Of a stretch of DNA of 64,000 bases, positions 52,967 through 62,816 are shown in pieces. Below the pieces are notes generated by a model. It was not told the origin of the DNA. It was given only the letters and a program-made list of their open reading frames with translations, and did no database searches. The stretch comes from Entomomonas sp945283395 (GTDB lineage: Bacteria > Pseudomonadota > Gammaproteobacteria > Pseudomonadales > Pseudomonadaceae), in contig CAMLLC010000011.1 in assembly GCA_946480835.1 (NCBI GenBank), positions 1 to 64,000 on the forward strand. Reading direction: 5' to 3'. Every line of letters starts with the position of its first letter. Position 1 is the stretch's first letter. Both the position numbers and the translations under genes were made by a program.

Positions 52967-54012
52967 CCCTCGTTCTCCTGCTTATATATTTGGGTAAAAG
53001 CAGCTAACTCGCGCATTTTATCCAGCGCTACCCCACTAAAAATAGCATCTTGAGCTAATTGGACAGCCTCTTTTAAACTAGTTGTATAATCAGCCGCATA
53101 CAGCACAGGAGCGGTATTTAAAATAATCATTTCTGCCGCTTTTTTCCCTGAATCGGTATGGCGACCACCTAAGGCATCTTTAATAAGTTCAACAGATTGT
53201 TTAGCATTTTGTACCGTTAAACCTGCTAAGGTTTGCCCTCTTACGCCCACCTGTTCTGGTTCTAACCAATACTCTATTACCTCACCGTCTTTAAGTTCAG
53301 CTACATAAGTAGCAGAAGCTAGACTAAACTCATCCAAGCCATCTTTGGAATGACACACTAAAGCATGCTTACTGCCCAATCTTTTTAACACTTCTGCTAT
53401 AGGCCGACAAAGTGCTTGATTAAATACACCAATAGCATGGTGTTTAACATCAGCTGGATTAGTTAATGGCCCTAATATATTAAATAATGTCCTTAATCCT
53501 AACTCCTTACGAGGCACAGCCGCATAACTCATTGCTTTATGATGATCTTGAGCAAACATAAAGCCTAACCCTATCACCTCTATGCAGCGTGCTATTTGCT
53601 CAGGAGTTAAATGTAGATAAATACCGGCGGCTTCTAATAAATCCGCACTTCCTGAGTTACTTGAGACACCTCTATTACCATGTTTGGCAACTCTTACTCC
53701 AGCCGCTGAAGCAACAAAAGCAGAAGCTGATGACACATTAAAAATATTAGCCCCATCACCGCCCGTTCCCACGACATCTACTACTTTATCAATGTCACCA
53801 AGCGGTACTTTAACTGCTAACTTGCGCATGGTTTGTACTGCACCCACTATTTCTTCAATAGTTTCGCTTTTCATCCGCAAGCCCATCATAAAGGCCCCTA
53901 TTTGAGCGTCAGTACAACCCCCTGTCATTATTTGATGCATGACTGCTTGCATCTCTTCTGTAGTTAAATCTAATTGATTAACAATACGACTAAGCGCCTG
54001 TTTAATATCCAT
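52963..54012 (-). CDS. trpD: Anthranilate phosphoribosyltransferase
   Basis: Transfers the phosphoribosyl group of PRPP to anthranilate. 349 residues with VDVVGTGGDGANIFNVSS (PRPP loop), KHGNRGVSSNSGSAD and LGPLTNPA. Separate from TrpG, as in Pseudomonas. It starts 14 bp after the trpG stop and overlaps trpC by 4 bp. Confidence 0.97.
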   Translation of the reverse strand: MDIKQALSRIVNQLDLTTEEMQAVMHQIMTGGCTDAQIGAFMMGLRMKSETIEEIVGAVQTMRKLAVKVPLGDIDKVVDVVGTGGDGANIFNVSSASAFVASAAGVRVAKHGNRGVSSNSGSADLLEAAGIYLHLTPEQIARCIEVIGLGFMFAQDHHKAMSYAAVPRKELGLRTLFNILGPLTNPADVKHHAIGVFNQALCRPIAEVLKRLGSKHALVCHSKDGLDEFSLASATYVAELKDGEVIEYWLEPEQVGVRGQTLAGLTVQNAKQSVELIKDALGGRHTDSGKKAAEMIILNTAPVLYAADYTTSLKEAVQLAQDAIFSGVALDKMRELAAFTQIYKQENEG

Positions 54013-54026
54013 TAGCGTTTACCTCC

Positions 54027-54605
54027 CTACTGTTTTAAAAAGTTAGCCAACATCTCATGGCCTTGTTCACTCAAGATAGATTCAGGATGAAACTGTACCC
54101 CTTCAACCATCAATGTTTTATGTCTTAATCCCATGATTTCATCTGTCGTTCCATCGCTCTTTTGTGTCCAAGCAGTTACCTCTAAACAATCAGGTAAGTT
54201 CTCTTGCGCCACTACTAACGAATGATAACGGGTCACCGATAGAGGATTTTTCAATCCTTCAAATACTCCTTGCTGTTGATGATAAATAGCATTCATTTTG
54301 CCATGCATAGGCTCTCTAGCAAGTATTACCTTGCCACCAAATAATTGCCCAATGCATTGATGTCCTAAACAAACCCCTAGAATAGGCAGCTTTCCAGCAA
54401 AATATTTTATTACCTGCAAAGAAATACCTGCCTCATTGGGGGTACAAGGTCCAGGAGAAATCACTATACGCTCAGGATTAAGCTTGACCAGTTCATCAAC
54501 CGAAGTTTCATCATTACGTACTACCTTAACTTCTACCCCTAATTCTCCAAAATACTGAACTAAGTTATAAGTAAAGGAATCATAATTATCTAACATTAAT
54601 AACAT
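54027..54605 (-). CDS. trpG: Anthranilate synthase glutamine amidotransferase subunit
   Basis: 192 residues. Catalytic triad of class I amidotransferases: C79 in GVCLGHQ, and the His-Glu of FHPES. It supplies ammonia to TrpE, and possibly also to aminodeoxychorismate synthase as in other bacteria with a single such subunit. It starts 12 bp after trpE. Confidence 0.96.
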   Translation of the reverse strand: MLLMLDNYDSFTYNLVQYFGELGVEVKVVRNDETSVDELVKLNPERIVISPGPCTPNEAGISLQVIKYFAGKLPILGVCLGHQCIGQLFGGKVILAREPMHGKMNAIYHQQQGVFEGLKNPLSVTRYHSLVVAQENLPDCLEVTAWTQKSDGTTDEIMGLRHKTLMVEGVQFHPESILSEQGHEMLANFLKQ

Positions 54606-54617
54606 AGCATGGCTCCT

Positions 54618-56102
54618 TTACTTATTTTTGGCATTATGTTCAGCCAGCAAAACAGCTTTGAACATCGCTTTACGTTTATTGAGTGTTTCTTCCCACTCCA
54701 ACCGCGGCAATGAATCAGCCACTATACCACCCCCTGCTTGAACATGTAATTGACCATTTTTAATAACGGCTGTACGGATAGCAATAGCGGTATCCATATT
54801 ACCATTCCAAGCTAGGTAGCCTACTGCTCCACCATAAATACCACGTTTCACCGGTTCAAGCTCATCAATAATTTCCATTGCCCTAATTTTGGGCGCTCCC
54901 GATAAAGTGCCTGCTGGTAAAATAGCTTTTAACGCATCTATTGCGGTGAATTCCTTGCGAAGTTGCCCGGTTACATTTGAGACAATATGCATTACATTAG
55001 AATAACGCTCTATAATCATTTGCTCAGTTACTTTAACTGTTCCTATGGTTGCTACTCGGCCAACATCATTACGACCTAAATCAATAAGCATAAGATGTTC
55101 TGCTAACTCTTTAGCATCACTTAATAGCTCTTTTTCTAACCTGCTATCTTCCTCGTCAGTCTTACCACGCGGCCTTGTACCTGCAATAGGCCGTACAGTT
55201 ATCAACCCATCCTCAACTCTGGCTAATACTTCAGGTGAGCTACCTACTACATGAAAATCATTAAAATTAAAAATATACATATAGGGGGTAGGGTTAAAAC
55301 AACGTAACGCTCTATACAAATCAATAGGAGCTGCATTGAAGCCTACTGACATACGCTGTGAAGGGACTACCTGCATACAATCCCCAGCCCTTATATATTC
55401 CTTAATAGTAGCTACCGCTTGCTGATAATTTTGCTGAGTAAAACTTGCTGTATAATTAAGTTCTTCCGTAGCTAGAATATTAAGATCTAGCCCAGGGCGA
55501 GGGAAAACCGGCTGACGTAGTTTAGTGGTTAACTGTTTTATTTCTTGTTTAGCTTTCTCTAAAGCTTGTGGCTGCTCGGGATCTGCTAAAATAATAAAAT
55601 GTAAGGTATCCGCTAAATTATCGAATACCACTACTTTATCGGCAACTAATAATAAAATATCAGGGGTATTTATTGGATCAGGGTTCGGACAAGTTCCTAG
55701 TCTTTTTTCAACATAACGAACACAATCATAACCAAAGTAACCTACTAAACCACCATTGAAACGAGGCAGCCCGTTAACAGGCGCCACTTTATAAGAATTT
55801 TTAAATTTTTCAACAAAATCTAAAGGATCTTCCACCTCAAGGTTTTGTACTAGTCTATTATCAGTAAAAACTTCTACCTTATATCCTCTTACTCTAACTA
55901 CTGTCTGAGCAGGTAATCCAATAATAGAATAACGCCCCCATTTTTCCCCTCCTTGTACAGATTCTAAAAGAAAGGTGTTAGGGGCATCTGCCAATTTTAA
56001 ATAAATAGAAAGGGGGGTATCAAAATCAGCTAAAGTCTTTTCTGCTACAGGGATACGATTGTATCCCTGCTGAGCTAAGGCTGCAAATTGTTGGGGAGTC
56101 AT
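54618..56102 (-). CDS. trpE: Anthranilate synthase component I
   Basis: Converts chorismate to anthranilate. 494 residues with the tryptophan feedback motif LLES in the N-terminal part (FLLESVQGGEKWGRYSIIG), then the chorismate-binding core (IAGTRPRGKTDEED, LIDLGRNDVGRV, SGAPKIRAMEIIDELE). ATG 56102 has GAGG 7 bases upstream and matches Pseudomonas TrpE; a TTG two codons earlier is rejected. A Trp-rich leader peptide lies 70 bp upstream. Confidence 0.97.
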   Translation of the reverse strand: MTPQQFAALAQQGYNRIPVAEKTLADFDTPLSIYLKLADAPNTFLLESVQGGEKWGRYSIIGLPAQTVVRVRGYKVEVFTDNRLVQNLEVEDPLDFVEKFKNSYKVAPVNGLPRFNGGLVGYFGYDCVRYVEKRLGTCPNPDPINTPDILLLVADKVVVFDNLADTLHFIILADPEQPQALEKAKQEIKQLTTKLRQPVFPRPGLDLNILATEELNYTASFTQQNYQQAVATIKEYIRAGDCMQVVPSQRMSVGFNAAPIDLYRALRCFNPTPYMYIFNFNDFHVVGSSPEVLARVEDGLITVRPIAGTRPRGKTDEEDSRLEKELLSDAKELAEHLMLIDLGRNDVGRVATIGTVKVTEQMIIERYSNVMHIVSNVTGQLRKEFTAIDALKAILPAGTLSGAPKIRAMEIIDELEPVKRGIYGGAVGYLAWNGNMDTAIAIRTAVIKNGQLHVQAGGGIVADSLPRLEWEETLNKRKAMFKAVLLAEHNAKNK

Positions 56103-56171
56103 GATCAAACCTCATAATAAGTTTAAAAACACTAAATGGCAAACATAATAGCTGTAATCAGCCGTCGATAG

Positions 56172-56240
56172 CTAGGCGCGCCAGCGCCAACGACCCCAAG
56201 CTTTAACAACCTTTATCCACAATGTGTTTTTACTTACCAC
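56172..56240 (-). CDS. trpL: trpE leader peptide (TrpL)
   Basis: A 22-codon reading frame just upstream of trpE, from GTG 56240 to TAG, ending VVKAWGRWRWRA. It has four Trp codons, three of them within five codons near the stop, the hallmark of an attenuator leader. A promoter at 56282-56310 precedes it. AGGGA lies about 10 bases before the GTG. trpE attenuation is known in Pseudomonas. Competing hairpins are possible after the stop (TAGCT/AGCTA, GTCG/CGAC), but no classic U-tract terminator is evident. Confidence 0.75.
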   Translation of the reverse strand: MVSKNTLWIKVVKAWGRWRWRA

Positions 56241-56273
56241 TTCGTCTGATCCCTATAAAAAAGATAACTAGTA

Positions 56274-56310
56274 GAGTTATTACAGTAACTCACTGCGCTT
56301 GGATAATCAA
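56274..56310 (-). promoter_or_regulatory. trpE promoter with overlapping inverted repeat
   Basis: Minus strand: TTGATT (56305-56310), 17-bp spacer, TACTGT (56282-56287). A 6-bp inverted repeat GAGTTA/TAACTC (56274-56291) covers the -10 and could be a repressor site. Confidence 0.5.
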
Positions 56311-56329
56311 GAGCTTGTTAACAAAAACT

Positions 56330-57010
56330 TTATATAAGTTCACGCAAATCATCAATTATCCAAGTGGGCTGCTCAATAGCAATAGGCTTGCCATGATTAT
56401 AACCATAGGTTAACGCAGCACAAGGAACGTTAGCTGCCTTAGCCGCTTGTACATCATTACGGGAGTCTCCAACAAACAAGGCCTGATCAGCACTGATTAC
56501 TGCTTTTTCTAAGACATAAAGCAATGGTTCTGGAGCTGGCTTCTTATGCGGTAAGCTACCGCCTCCAACCAACCAAGAAAAATTATCAGCTAGTCCCAAT
56601 TCTTGCAATAAAGGTTCAACAAAAGCAATAGGCTTATTAGTGACTACCGCCATTTTAATGGCTTGCTTAGCCAAGAATTCTAAATAAGGTTTTACTCCTG
56701 CATAGACATAACCTGCCTCATGATGATAAGGATACACCGCTAATAAAGCTGTTAAGGCTTTATCCCACAATGCTTGGTTTAAAGTTTTACTATCATCACC
56801 ATTGGTAAGCGCACGCCTAATTAACATATCAGCGCCATTACCTAACCACAACCTTACTTTATCTTCACTTACGGTAGGTAAAGCTAACTGTGTTAATGCT
56901 ATATTAACTGCTCTAGCTATATCTGGAGCTGTATCTACTAAGGTACCATCTAAATCAAACATTACTAATTTAGGATAGCCACCACTATAATAAGAATTCA
57001 AAATACTCAT
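56330..57010 (-). CDS. gph: Phosphoglycolate phosphatase
   Basis: 226-residue HAD hydrolase: nucleophile MFDLDGTLVDTAPD, motif II VVTNK, and motif III/IV GDSRNDVQAAKAA. It removes phosphoglycolate formed during DNA repair. Its ATG overlaps the rpe stop (ATGA). The rpe-gph-trpE order matches P. aeruginosa. Confidence 0.94.
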   Translation of the reverse strand: MSILNSYYSGGYPKLVMFDLDGTLVDTAPDIARAVNIALTQLALPTVSEDKVRLWLGNGADMLIRRALTNGDDSKTLNQALWDKALTALLAVYPYHHEAGYVYAGVKPYLEFLAKQAIKMAVVTNKPIAFVEPLLQELGLADNFSWLVGGGSLPHKKPAPEPLLYVLEKAVISADQALFVGDSRNDVQAAKAANVPCAALTYGYNHGKPIAIEQPTWIIDDLRELI

Positions 57011-57684
57011 ATGGTTACCACGTTAGCTAATTCATTACGCATGGCTGTAATAGTTTGCTGATAGTTAGTGCTATTGAAAATAGCTGAACCAGCGACAAAA
57101 GTGTCAGCTCCTGCGGCAGCAATTTGCGCAATATTTTTGATATTCACTCCACCATCTATTTCCAATCTAATAGCCAAACCAGAGGCTTCTATTAAAGCGC
57201 GCGCTTCTCTTAACTTATCTAATGTCTTAGGAATAAACTGTTGACCACCAAACCCGGGATTAACACTCATCAATAGAATCATATCTACTTTATCTAAGAC
57301 ATACTTAACAGCCTCTAAAGAGGTAGCTGGATTAAAGACCAAGCCTGTTTTACAGCCTCCATCTTTGATAAGTTGTAAAGATCTATCTATATGTTCAGAT
57401 GCCTCAGGATGAAAAGTAATATAAGTAGCCCCCGCCTCAATAAAATCACCTATTATACGATCAACAGGTTTTACCATTAAATGCACATCTATAGGAGCAC
57501 TAATGCCATAGTTACGAAGCGCTTTACAAACCATAGGGCCAATCGTTAAATTAGGGACATAATGGTTATCCATTACATCGAAATGCACTATATTAGCTCC
57601 TGCTTCTAATACCGTTTCTACCTCTTTACCTAAACAAGCAAAATCAGCAGATAGAATAGAAGGAGCAATTGCAAAGGGTAACAT
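57007..57684 (-). CDS. rpe: Ribulose-phosphate 3-epimerase
   Basis: 225-residue TIM barrel interconverting ribulose 5-phosphate and xylulose 5-phosphate. FAIAPSILSADFACLG, HFDVMDNHYVPNLTIGP, DVHLMV, LMSVNPGFGGQ and EIDGGV give the metal ligands and catalytic aspartates. ATG 57684 has GAGG 5 bases upstream; GTG two codons earlier is less likely. First gene of rpe-gph. Confidence 0.97.
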   Translation of the reverse strand: MLPFAIAPSILSADFACLGKEVETVLEAGANIVHFDVMDNHYVPNLTIGPMVCKALRNYGISAPIDVHLMVKPVDRIIGDFIEAGATYITFHPEASEHIDRSLQLIKDGGCKTGLVFNPATSLEAVKYVLDKVDMILLMSVNPGFGGQQFIPKTLDKLREARALIEASGLAIRLEIDGGVNIKNIAQIAAAGADTFVAGSAIFNSTNYQQTITAMRNELANVVTI

Positions 57685-57904
57685 GACCACCTCATTATCA
57701 AGTAGTTAAGTGATGGATTTTAACATTAATTTGCCAAATTTAAGTAAAGCTTTTACTAAGCGCACAAATTTTTAGCATCTATATTCTGTTTCGCCTTTTA
57801 GTAAAGATTTTGCTTGTTAAATAATTAAACTAGCTGTTATAGCTACTAGTTATCTGCAAATTACTATTAATTTAAGCAATTATTCTGCTAAACTTCGCGC
57901 CATT

Positions 57905-59821
57905 ATGATTAAATTAGAACATATCAAGCTACAACGTGGCCCACAAGTATTATTAAATAATGCTAACCTCACGCTTTACCCTAGCCAAAAAATTGGCTTA
58001 ATAGGGGCTAATGGGGCGGGGAAATCTAGTCTTTTTGCACTATTAACTGGCCAGCTAAGCCAAGATGGCGGGGAACTCTATATCCCTAAAGATTGGCGCA
58101 TTGCTTATATGCGTCAGGAAATTGAGGAGCACAACAAACTAGCTGTTGACTACGTGTTAGCAGGTGATACCCATTTGATAGATATTCAGCAAAAGCTTAT
58201 TGCTGCTGAGGCTTCTCAAGATGATCACGCATTAGCTCAACTGCATGCGGCATGGGATAATGCTAATGGTTATAGCGCTGATGCTCGGGCTAGAAAGTTA
58301 CTAGCGGGTTTAGGCTTTGCTAATGAAGAAATGACCCAACCAGTTAACTATTTTTCTGGTGGCTGGCAAATGCGCCTTAATCTTGCACAGGCATTAATGT
58401 GTCCATCTGAGCTACTCTTATTAGATGAACCTACTAACCATTTAGACCTAGATGCCATTATCTGGCTCGAAGAATGGTTAAAAAACTATCAGGGTACCTT
58501 AATTCTCATCTCCCATGATAGAGACTTCTTAGATGCTGTAGTAGATCACATAGTACATTTAGAACAACAACAGCTGCTGCTCTACAAAGGAGGTTATTCA
58601 GCTTTTGAAAACGTTCGCGCTGAACATTTAGTACAACAGCAACAAGCCTATGAAAAACAACAAGCACAACGTGCGCACATGGAAAGCTTTATTAGCCGTT
58701 TCAAAGCAAAAGCTACTAAAGCAAGACAAGCACAAAGTCGCATTAAAGCGCTAGAAAAATTAGAGAATCTAGCACCTGCTCACATAGATTCACCTTTTCA
58801 TTTTAACTTTAGAGAAGCTAATAAAACCTCTAGCCCTCTATTAGGATTACGCGAAGCCAACCTAGGATATACCCATAAAGTTGTATTATCCGCTGTAAAA
58901 TTACAAATAATGCCTGGCGCAAGAATAGGTTTATTAGGCCCAAATGGCACAGGTAAATCCACTTTAATAAAAACCTTAGCAGGTCAATTACCGCTTATCA
59001 GTGGCTATATTAGCCAAGGTGAAAACTTAGCTATCGGCTACTTTGCTCAACATCAGCTTGACGCATTAGATAATAATGCTAGTCCTTTATTGCATTTGCA
59101 GCGCATCGCCCCACAAGAAAGAGAACAAGAGCTACGTAACTTCTTAGGAGGCTTCGACTTTAAAGGTGATCGCTGTGATGAACCAATAATTAATTTTTCA
59201 GGTGGTGAAAAAGCTCGTCTGGCATTAGCACTCATTGCTTGGCAAAAACCTAATATATTATTATTAGATGAACCTACTAACCACTTAGATCTTGAAATGC
59301 GTCATGCCTTGACCATGGCATTACAAGATTTTTCTGGTGCTATGATATTAGTCTCCCACGACAGACACCTCTTAACAAGCACAACTGATGAATTCATTTT
59401 GGTTGCCAATGGCCAGATAGCTTCTTTTGATGGAGACTTAGCGGATTATAGCCGCTGGTTAATAGATTATCGCGCCAGCCAACAGCTTAAAACGACGAAT
59501 ACAGCAGTCTCTGCTGAACAAAAAGTTGACAAAAAAGCACAAAGACAACAAGCGGCCAACTTAAGGCAGCAATTAGCACCCTATAAAAAGCAAACGGAAC
59601 AACTAGAACAACAACTTAGTAAAGTACAGGAGCAACTCACTATTATTGAACAGCAGCTAGCAGATCCTAGCTTATATGAAGCAACTCAAAAAGATAAATT
59701 ACTACAATTATTCACACAACAAACTAATCTAAAAGCCCAACAAACCACGACCGAAGAAAAGTGGTTAATGGCTCTTGAACAACTAGAGCACCTAGAACAA
59801 CAACTTTCACAACTCAATTAA
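57905..59821 (+). CDS. yheS: ABC-F family ATPase YheS
   Basis: 638 residues, as E. coli YheS (637). Two ATPase cassettes (GANGAGKSS and GPNGTGKST; signature FSGGWQMRLNLAQAL and FSGGEKARLALAL; both with LLLDEPTNHLDL) joined by the ABC-F linker (SFISRFKAKATKARQAQSRIKALE), plus a C-terminal coiled coil rich in Q and E. No membrane segments, so it acts on ribosomes, not in transport. It stands alone, convergent with yajR. Confidence 0.94.
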   Translation: MIKLEHIKLQRGPQVLLNNANLTLYPSQKIGLIGANGAGKSSLFALLTGQLSQDGGELYIPKDWRIAYMRQEIEEHNKLAVDYVLAGDTHLIDIQQKLIAAEASQDDHALAQLHAAWDNANGYSADARARKLLAGLGFANEEMTQPVNYFSGGWQMRLNLAQALMCPSELLLLDEPTNHLDLDAIIWLEEWLKNYQGTLILISHDRDFLDAVVDHIVHLEQQQLLLYKGGYSAFENVRAEHLVQQQQAYEKQQAQRAHMESFISRFKAKATKARQAQSRIKALEKLENLAPAHIDSPFHFNFREANKTSSPLLGLREANLGYTHKVVLSAVKLQIMPGARIGLLGPNGTGKSTLIKTLAGQLPLISGYISQGENLAIGYFAQHQLDALDNNASPLLHLQRIAPQEREQELRNFLGGFDFKGDRCDEPIINFSGGEKARLALALIAWQKPNILLLDEPTNHLDLEMRHALTMALQDFSGAMILVSHDRHLLTSTTDEFILVANGQIASFDGDLADYSRWLIDYRASQQLKTTNTAVSAEQKVDKKAQRQQAANLRQQLAPYKKQTEQLEQQLSKVQEQLTIIEQQLADPSLYEATQKDKLLQLFTQQTNLKAQQTTTEEKWLMALEQLEHLEQQLSQLN

Positions 59822-59877
59822 TTAGTAGCTTCAGATAACTAGCTACTTAAGCTGCAATTTTTATTTAACAACACGTA

Positions 59878-59912
59878 CCATTGGTTAACTAGTTTTTAAA
59901 GTTAACCAATGG
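59878..59912. terminator. Terminator between yheS and yajR
   Basis: 12-bp perfect inverted repeat CCATTGGTTAAC / GTTAACCAATGG with an 11-base loop, between two convergent genes. Probably serves both. Confidence 0.75.
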
Positions 59913-59929
59913 GTCTAGCTAAATCCTAC

Positions 59930-61321
59930 TTAAAAATGGTCTGCTTCTTTAACCAGTTGTGCAATATCTTCTGCCTTGATTTGTTGCTTATCAAATTTAA
60001 CATACAAGGCAGATTCTTCAGACACCAATAAAGCCTCTGTGATTCCCTGTTGTTTCATCAAATAATTTGCTACGTTATTAGCTTGTAATGTCCCCATCTC
60101 TATCGGTAATTTTAGGCTAGTTACATAAGGGGGTTCTTTCATATTAACAATAACCATTAACCAAATAACACACACTAATGCTGTGCCAATAAATACTGTA
60201 GATAGACCACCGAAGTTAATTAAAATACCGCCAAAAGAAGCCCCTATAGCTGCACCTAAAAATTGGCTGGTGGAAAAAATTCCCATCGCAGTCCCTTTGG
60301 CTCCTGCTTTTGCCACTTTACTTATCATAGAAGGTAAAATGGCCTCTATCGTATTAAAGGCTATAAAAAATACCATAATTCCCAATAACATAGGCCATAG
60401 TAGCTTATGAGTTAATCCAAAAAATAGACTACAAACTAATAATATTAAGACACATCCTAATAACACCTTTTTTAGCTGGCGTTGCTTCTCACCATAAACA
60501 ATTAATGGCACCATCCCCAAAGCTGAACCTATAAAAGCTAATAAATACACCCACCAATGTTGGTTTTTGGGTAATCCTATTTCATTCAATAAAATAGTAG
60601 GAAGCATCATAAAATTAGCCATCATAACAATATGAACAGCAGCAATTGAAAAATCTAATCTGAGTAAATTAATATCTTTTAATGTAGGTAAAAAAACAGC
60701 CTTAGCCACACTACAATCACGACGGGTCTGTTGTAAATTAGGACGAGGCACTAGCCATAACATAATGCACAGCCCTGTAGCAGCCATCATGGCTATAAAC
60801 CAAAATAAACCATGTAGGCCAAAATAATAAGTAATAACTGGCCCCATTATCATAGCTAATGCAAAAGATGCCCCTATACTCATCCCCAAAAAGGCCATAG
60901 CCTTGGTTCTATGCTGCTCTCTTGTTAAATCTGATAATAAGGCCAATACAGCTGCTGAAATAGCCCCCATACCCTGCAATATTCGCCCTATAATTACTCC
61001 CCAAATGCTATCAGCACAGGCCGCCACTATACTTCCAAACACAAAAATTAGTAGTCCTGCAAAAATAATAGGCATTCGTCCTATACGATCTGATACTATC
61101 CCCAAAGGTATTTGTAACAACGCTTGAGTATAGCCATAAGCCCCTATAGCAAGGCCAATCAAGGCAGGAGTCGCCTGCTCTAAATTTGGTCCATAAATGG
61201 TCATCACCGGTAATACCATAAACATTCCTAACATACGAAAAGCAAAAACCAGTGATAAACCTAATGTAGCTTTCTTTTCAGTAGCGGACATTCGTTGTTG
61301 GGATTGTATTACAGCAGACAT
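59930..61321 (-). CDS. yajR: MFS transporter YajR
   Basis: 463 residues with 12 membrane helices and the MFS motif A GIVSDRIGRMP. After the last helix comes a small cytoplasmic ferredoxin-like (YAM) domain (LQANNVANYLMKQQGITEA ... VKFDKQQIKAEDIAQLV), the feature that sets YajR apart from other drug/proton antiporters. Natural substrate unknown. Confidence 0.9.
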   Translation of the reverse strand: MSAVIQSQQRMSATEKKATLGLSLVFAFRMLGMFMVLPVMTIYGPNLEQATPALIGLAIGAYGYTQALLQIPLGIVSDRIGRMPIIFAGLLIFVFGSIVAACADSIWGVIIGRILQGMGAISAAVLALLSDLTREQHRTKAMAFLGMSIGASFALAMIMGPVITYYFGLHGLFWFIAMMAATGLCIMLWLVPRPNLQQTRRDCSVAKAVFLPTLKDINLLRLDFSIAAVHIVMMANFMMLPTILLNEIGLPKNQHWWVYLLAFIGSALGMVPLIVYGEKQRQLKKVLLGCVLILLVCSLFFGLTHKLLWPMLLGIMVFFIAFNTIEAILPSMISKVAKAGAKGTAMGIFSTSQFLGAAIGASFGGILINFGGLSTVFIGTALVCVIWLMVIVNMKEPPYVTSLKLPIEMGTLQANNVANYLMKQQGITEALLVSEESALYVKFDKQQIKAEDIAQLVKEADHF

Positions 61322-61552
61322 AAATCTATTCTCAATATCTTCTTAGGCAATTAATAACGTCAGTTATATGGATAAATGCTATAACTAACCTACATTAATT
61401 TATTTCTATTATGTTACACAACTTTGCCTATTTTATGATAACTCCACTATACATTAAAAAATTACCTTTATCTAATTAGTATCGTGTAGCATAATAATCT
61501 ACTGAATGGATAACATGACCATCCTTTGTAATATAACTAAGGAAGCTAAAAT

Positions 61553-61863
61553 ATGAACAAATGGCAAAAACTATTAGTTGGCATACAACTAATACTTATT
61601 AGTTTTTTAGCTTAGCTACTGATACCATACGTTGTAATACCTCGTTAGTCCATGTTGGAGCAACAACAGAGGAAGTGTTCAATCAATGTGGGCTACCCGA
61701 TGATAGAGAGAAGTGGCAGGAAATAGGTATGCGAGATAATATTTATAGGGGAACCTCGCAAATAGAGTTATGGTATTATTCTCCGCCAACTGGCTATCAG
61801 GGTATATATTATCTTTATTTTAAAGACAATAAACTTATTTCTATAGAATACAAATCAAACTAG
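61553..61863 (+). pseudogene. Frameshifted DUF2845 exported protein
   Basis: ATG 61553, with AAGGA upstream, starts a signal peptide (MNKWQKLLVGIQLILISFLA) that ends at a TAG. One base added there joins it to LATDTIRCNTSLVHVGATTE and VFNQCGLPDDREKW, the DUF2845 pattern of two cysteines, continuing to the stop at 61863. So an about 103-residue exported protein with a single lost base at 61610-61616. The domain part is otherwise undamaged, so the lesion is recent or a sequence error. The remaining 230 bp before it (61322-61552) shows no gene. Confidence 0.75.
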
Positions 61864-61942
61864 TGTTTTACTAGTTGGAAACTATTTGTATCTTTGCATA
61901 GAAAAGCAAAACTTTACTGTGTTAGTAAGGTTAGGCTAACTG

Positions 61943-62800
61943 TTACTGTATCCAGTTAACTTCAAAAGTAGTCATTACGCTTAGTAAAGTAATGGCTAAA
62001 ATAGAAATAATAAAAAGCCGTTTAGCCCATTGTATTTCGTTAGCTTTACTATAATCTTTAATAGCTACTAATAACCAATAACATCCTATTAATCCAGTCA
62101 CTATTAAAAAACCTATACCTGCATAATCACAAATATAAAGAGAAATAGCGGCGGCTGTAAAAGCTACAATGTACCCCACTATATGGCGCTTTGCTATAGT
62201 AATGCCTCTTTTAACTGGTAACACAGGAATATCTGCTGCTTTATAATCATTAAAACGGAAAATGGCAATAGCATAAGAATGAGGCATTTGCCACAAACAA
62301 AAAATTAATAATAACAGTGCGGCACCTAAATCAAAATGACCACTTGCTGCACAATAACCTATTACCGGTGGGGCTGCACCTGAGAGGCTACCAATAATAG
62401 TGCCATACTCTGAGTTTCTTTTGAAATAGAGCGTATAGAACCCAACATAAACGATAAAGCCCATGATAGCAAAAGCTAAGGCTAAGTCATTGGTAAAAAA
62501 ATGCAGAATAAGCGCACCGCCTAACCCCAGTAAAGAAGCATAGGCTAGAGCAACAGGTGGCGAAATAAGACCCCGTGCCATCACTCTATTTCTAGTGCGC
62601 TCCATCATACAATCTATGTCTCTATCGACATAATTGTTAAATACACAGCCAGAAGCAACCACTAAAGAAGTACCTACCATGACGGCAAATAACTTTGCTA
62701 GATCAAAATGACCTTTTGATGCTAGAAAAAAACCGCCTATCACCGCAATTAGATTACCAAAAATAATCCCAGGTTTGGTAATAAGTAGATACTTCTTCAT
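61943..62800 (-). CDS. cyoE: Protoheme IX farnesyltransferase (heme O synthase)
   Basis: 285-residue polytopic membrane prenyltransferase that makes heme O for the bo-type oxidase. The aspartate-rich motif NNYVDRDIDCMMERTRNR and the second motif YFKRNSEYGTIIGSLSGAAPP are present. Last gene of the cyo operon, 16 bp after cyoD. Confidence 0.97.
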   Translation of the reverse strand: MKKYLLITKPGIIFGNLIAVIGGFFLASKGHFDLAKLFAVMVGTSLVVASGCVFNNYVDRDIDCMMERTRNRVMARGLISPPVALAYASLLGLGGALILHFFTNDLALAFAIMGFIVYVGFYTLYFKRNSEYGTIIGSLSGAAPPVIGYCAASGHFDLGAALLLLIFCLWQMPHSYAIAIFRFNDYKAADIPVLPVKRGITIAKRHIVGYIVAFTAAAISLYICDYAGIGFLIVTGLIGCYWLLVAIKDYSKANEIQWAKRLFIISILAITLLSVMTTFEVNWIQ

Positions 62801-62816
62801 TACAAGCCTCTTATTA

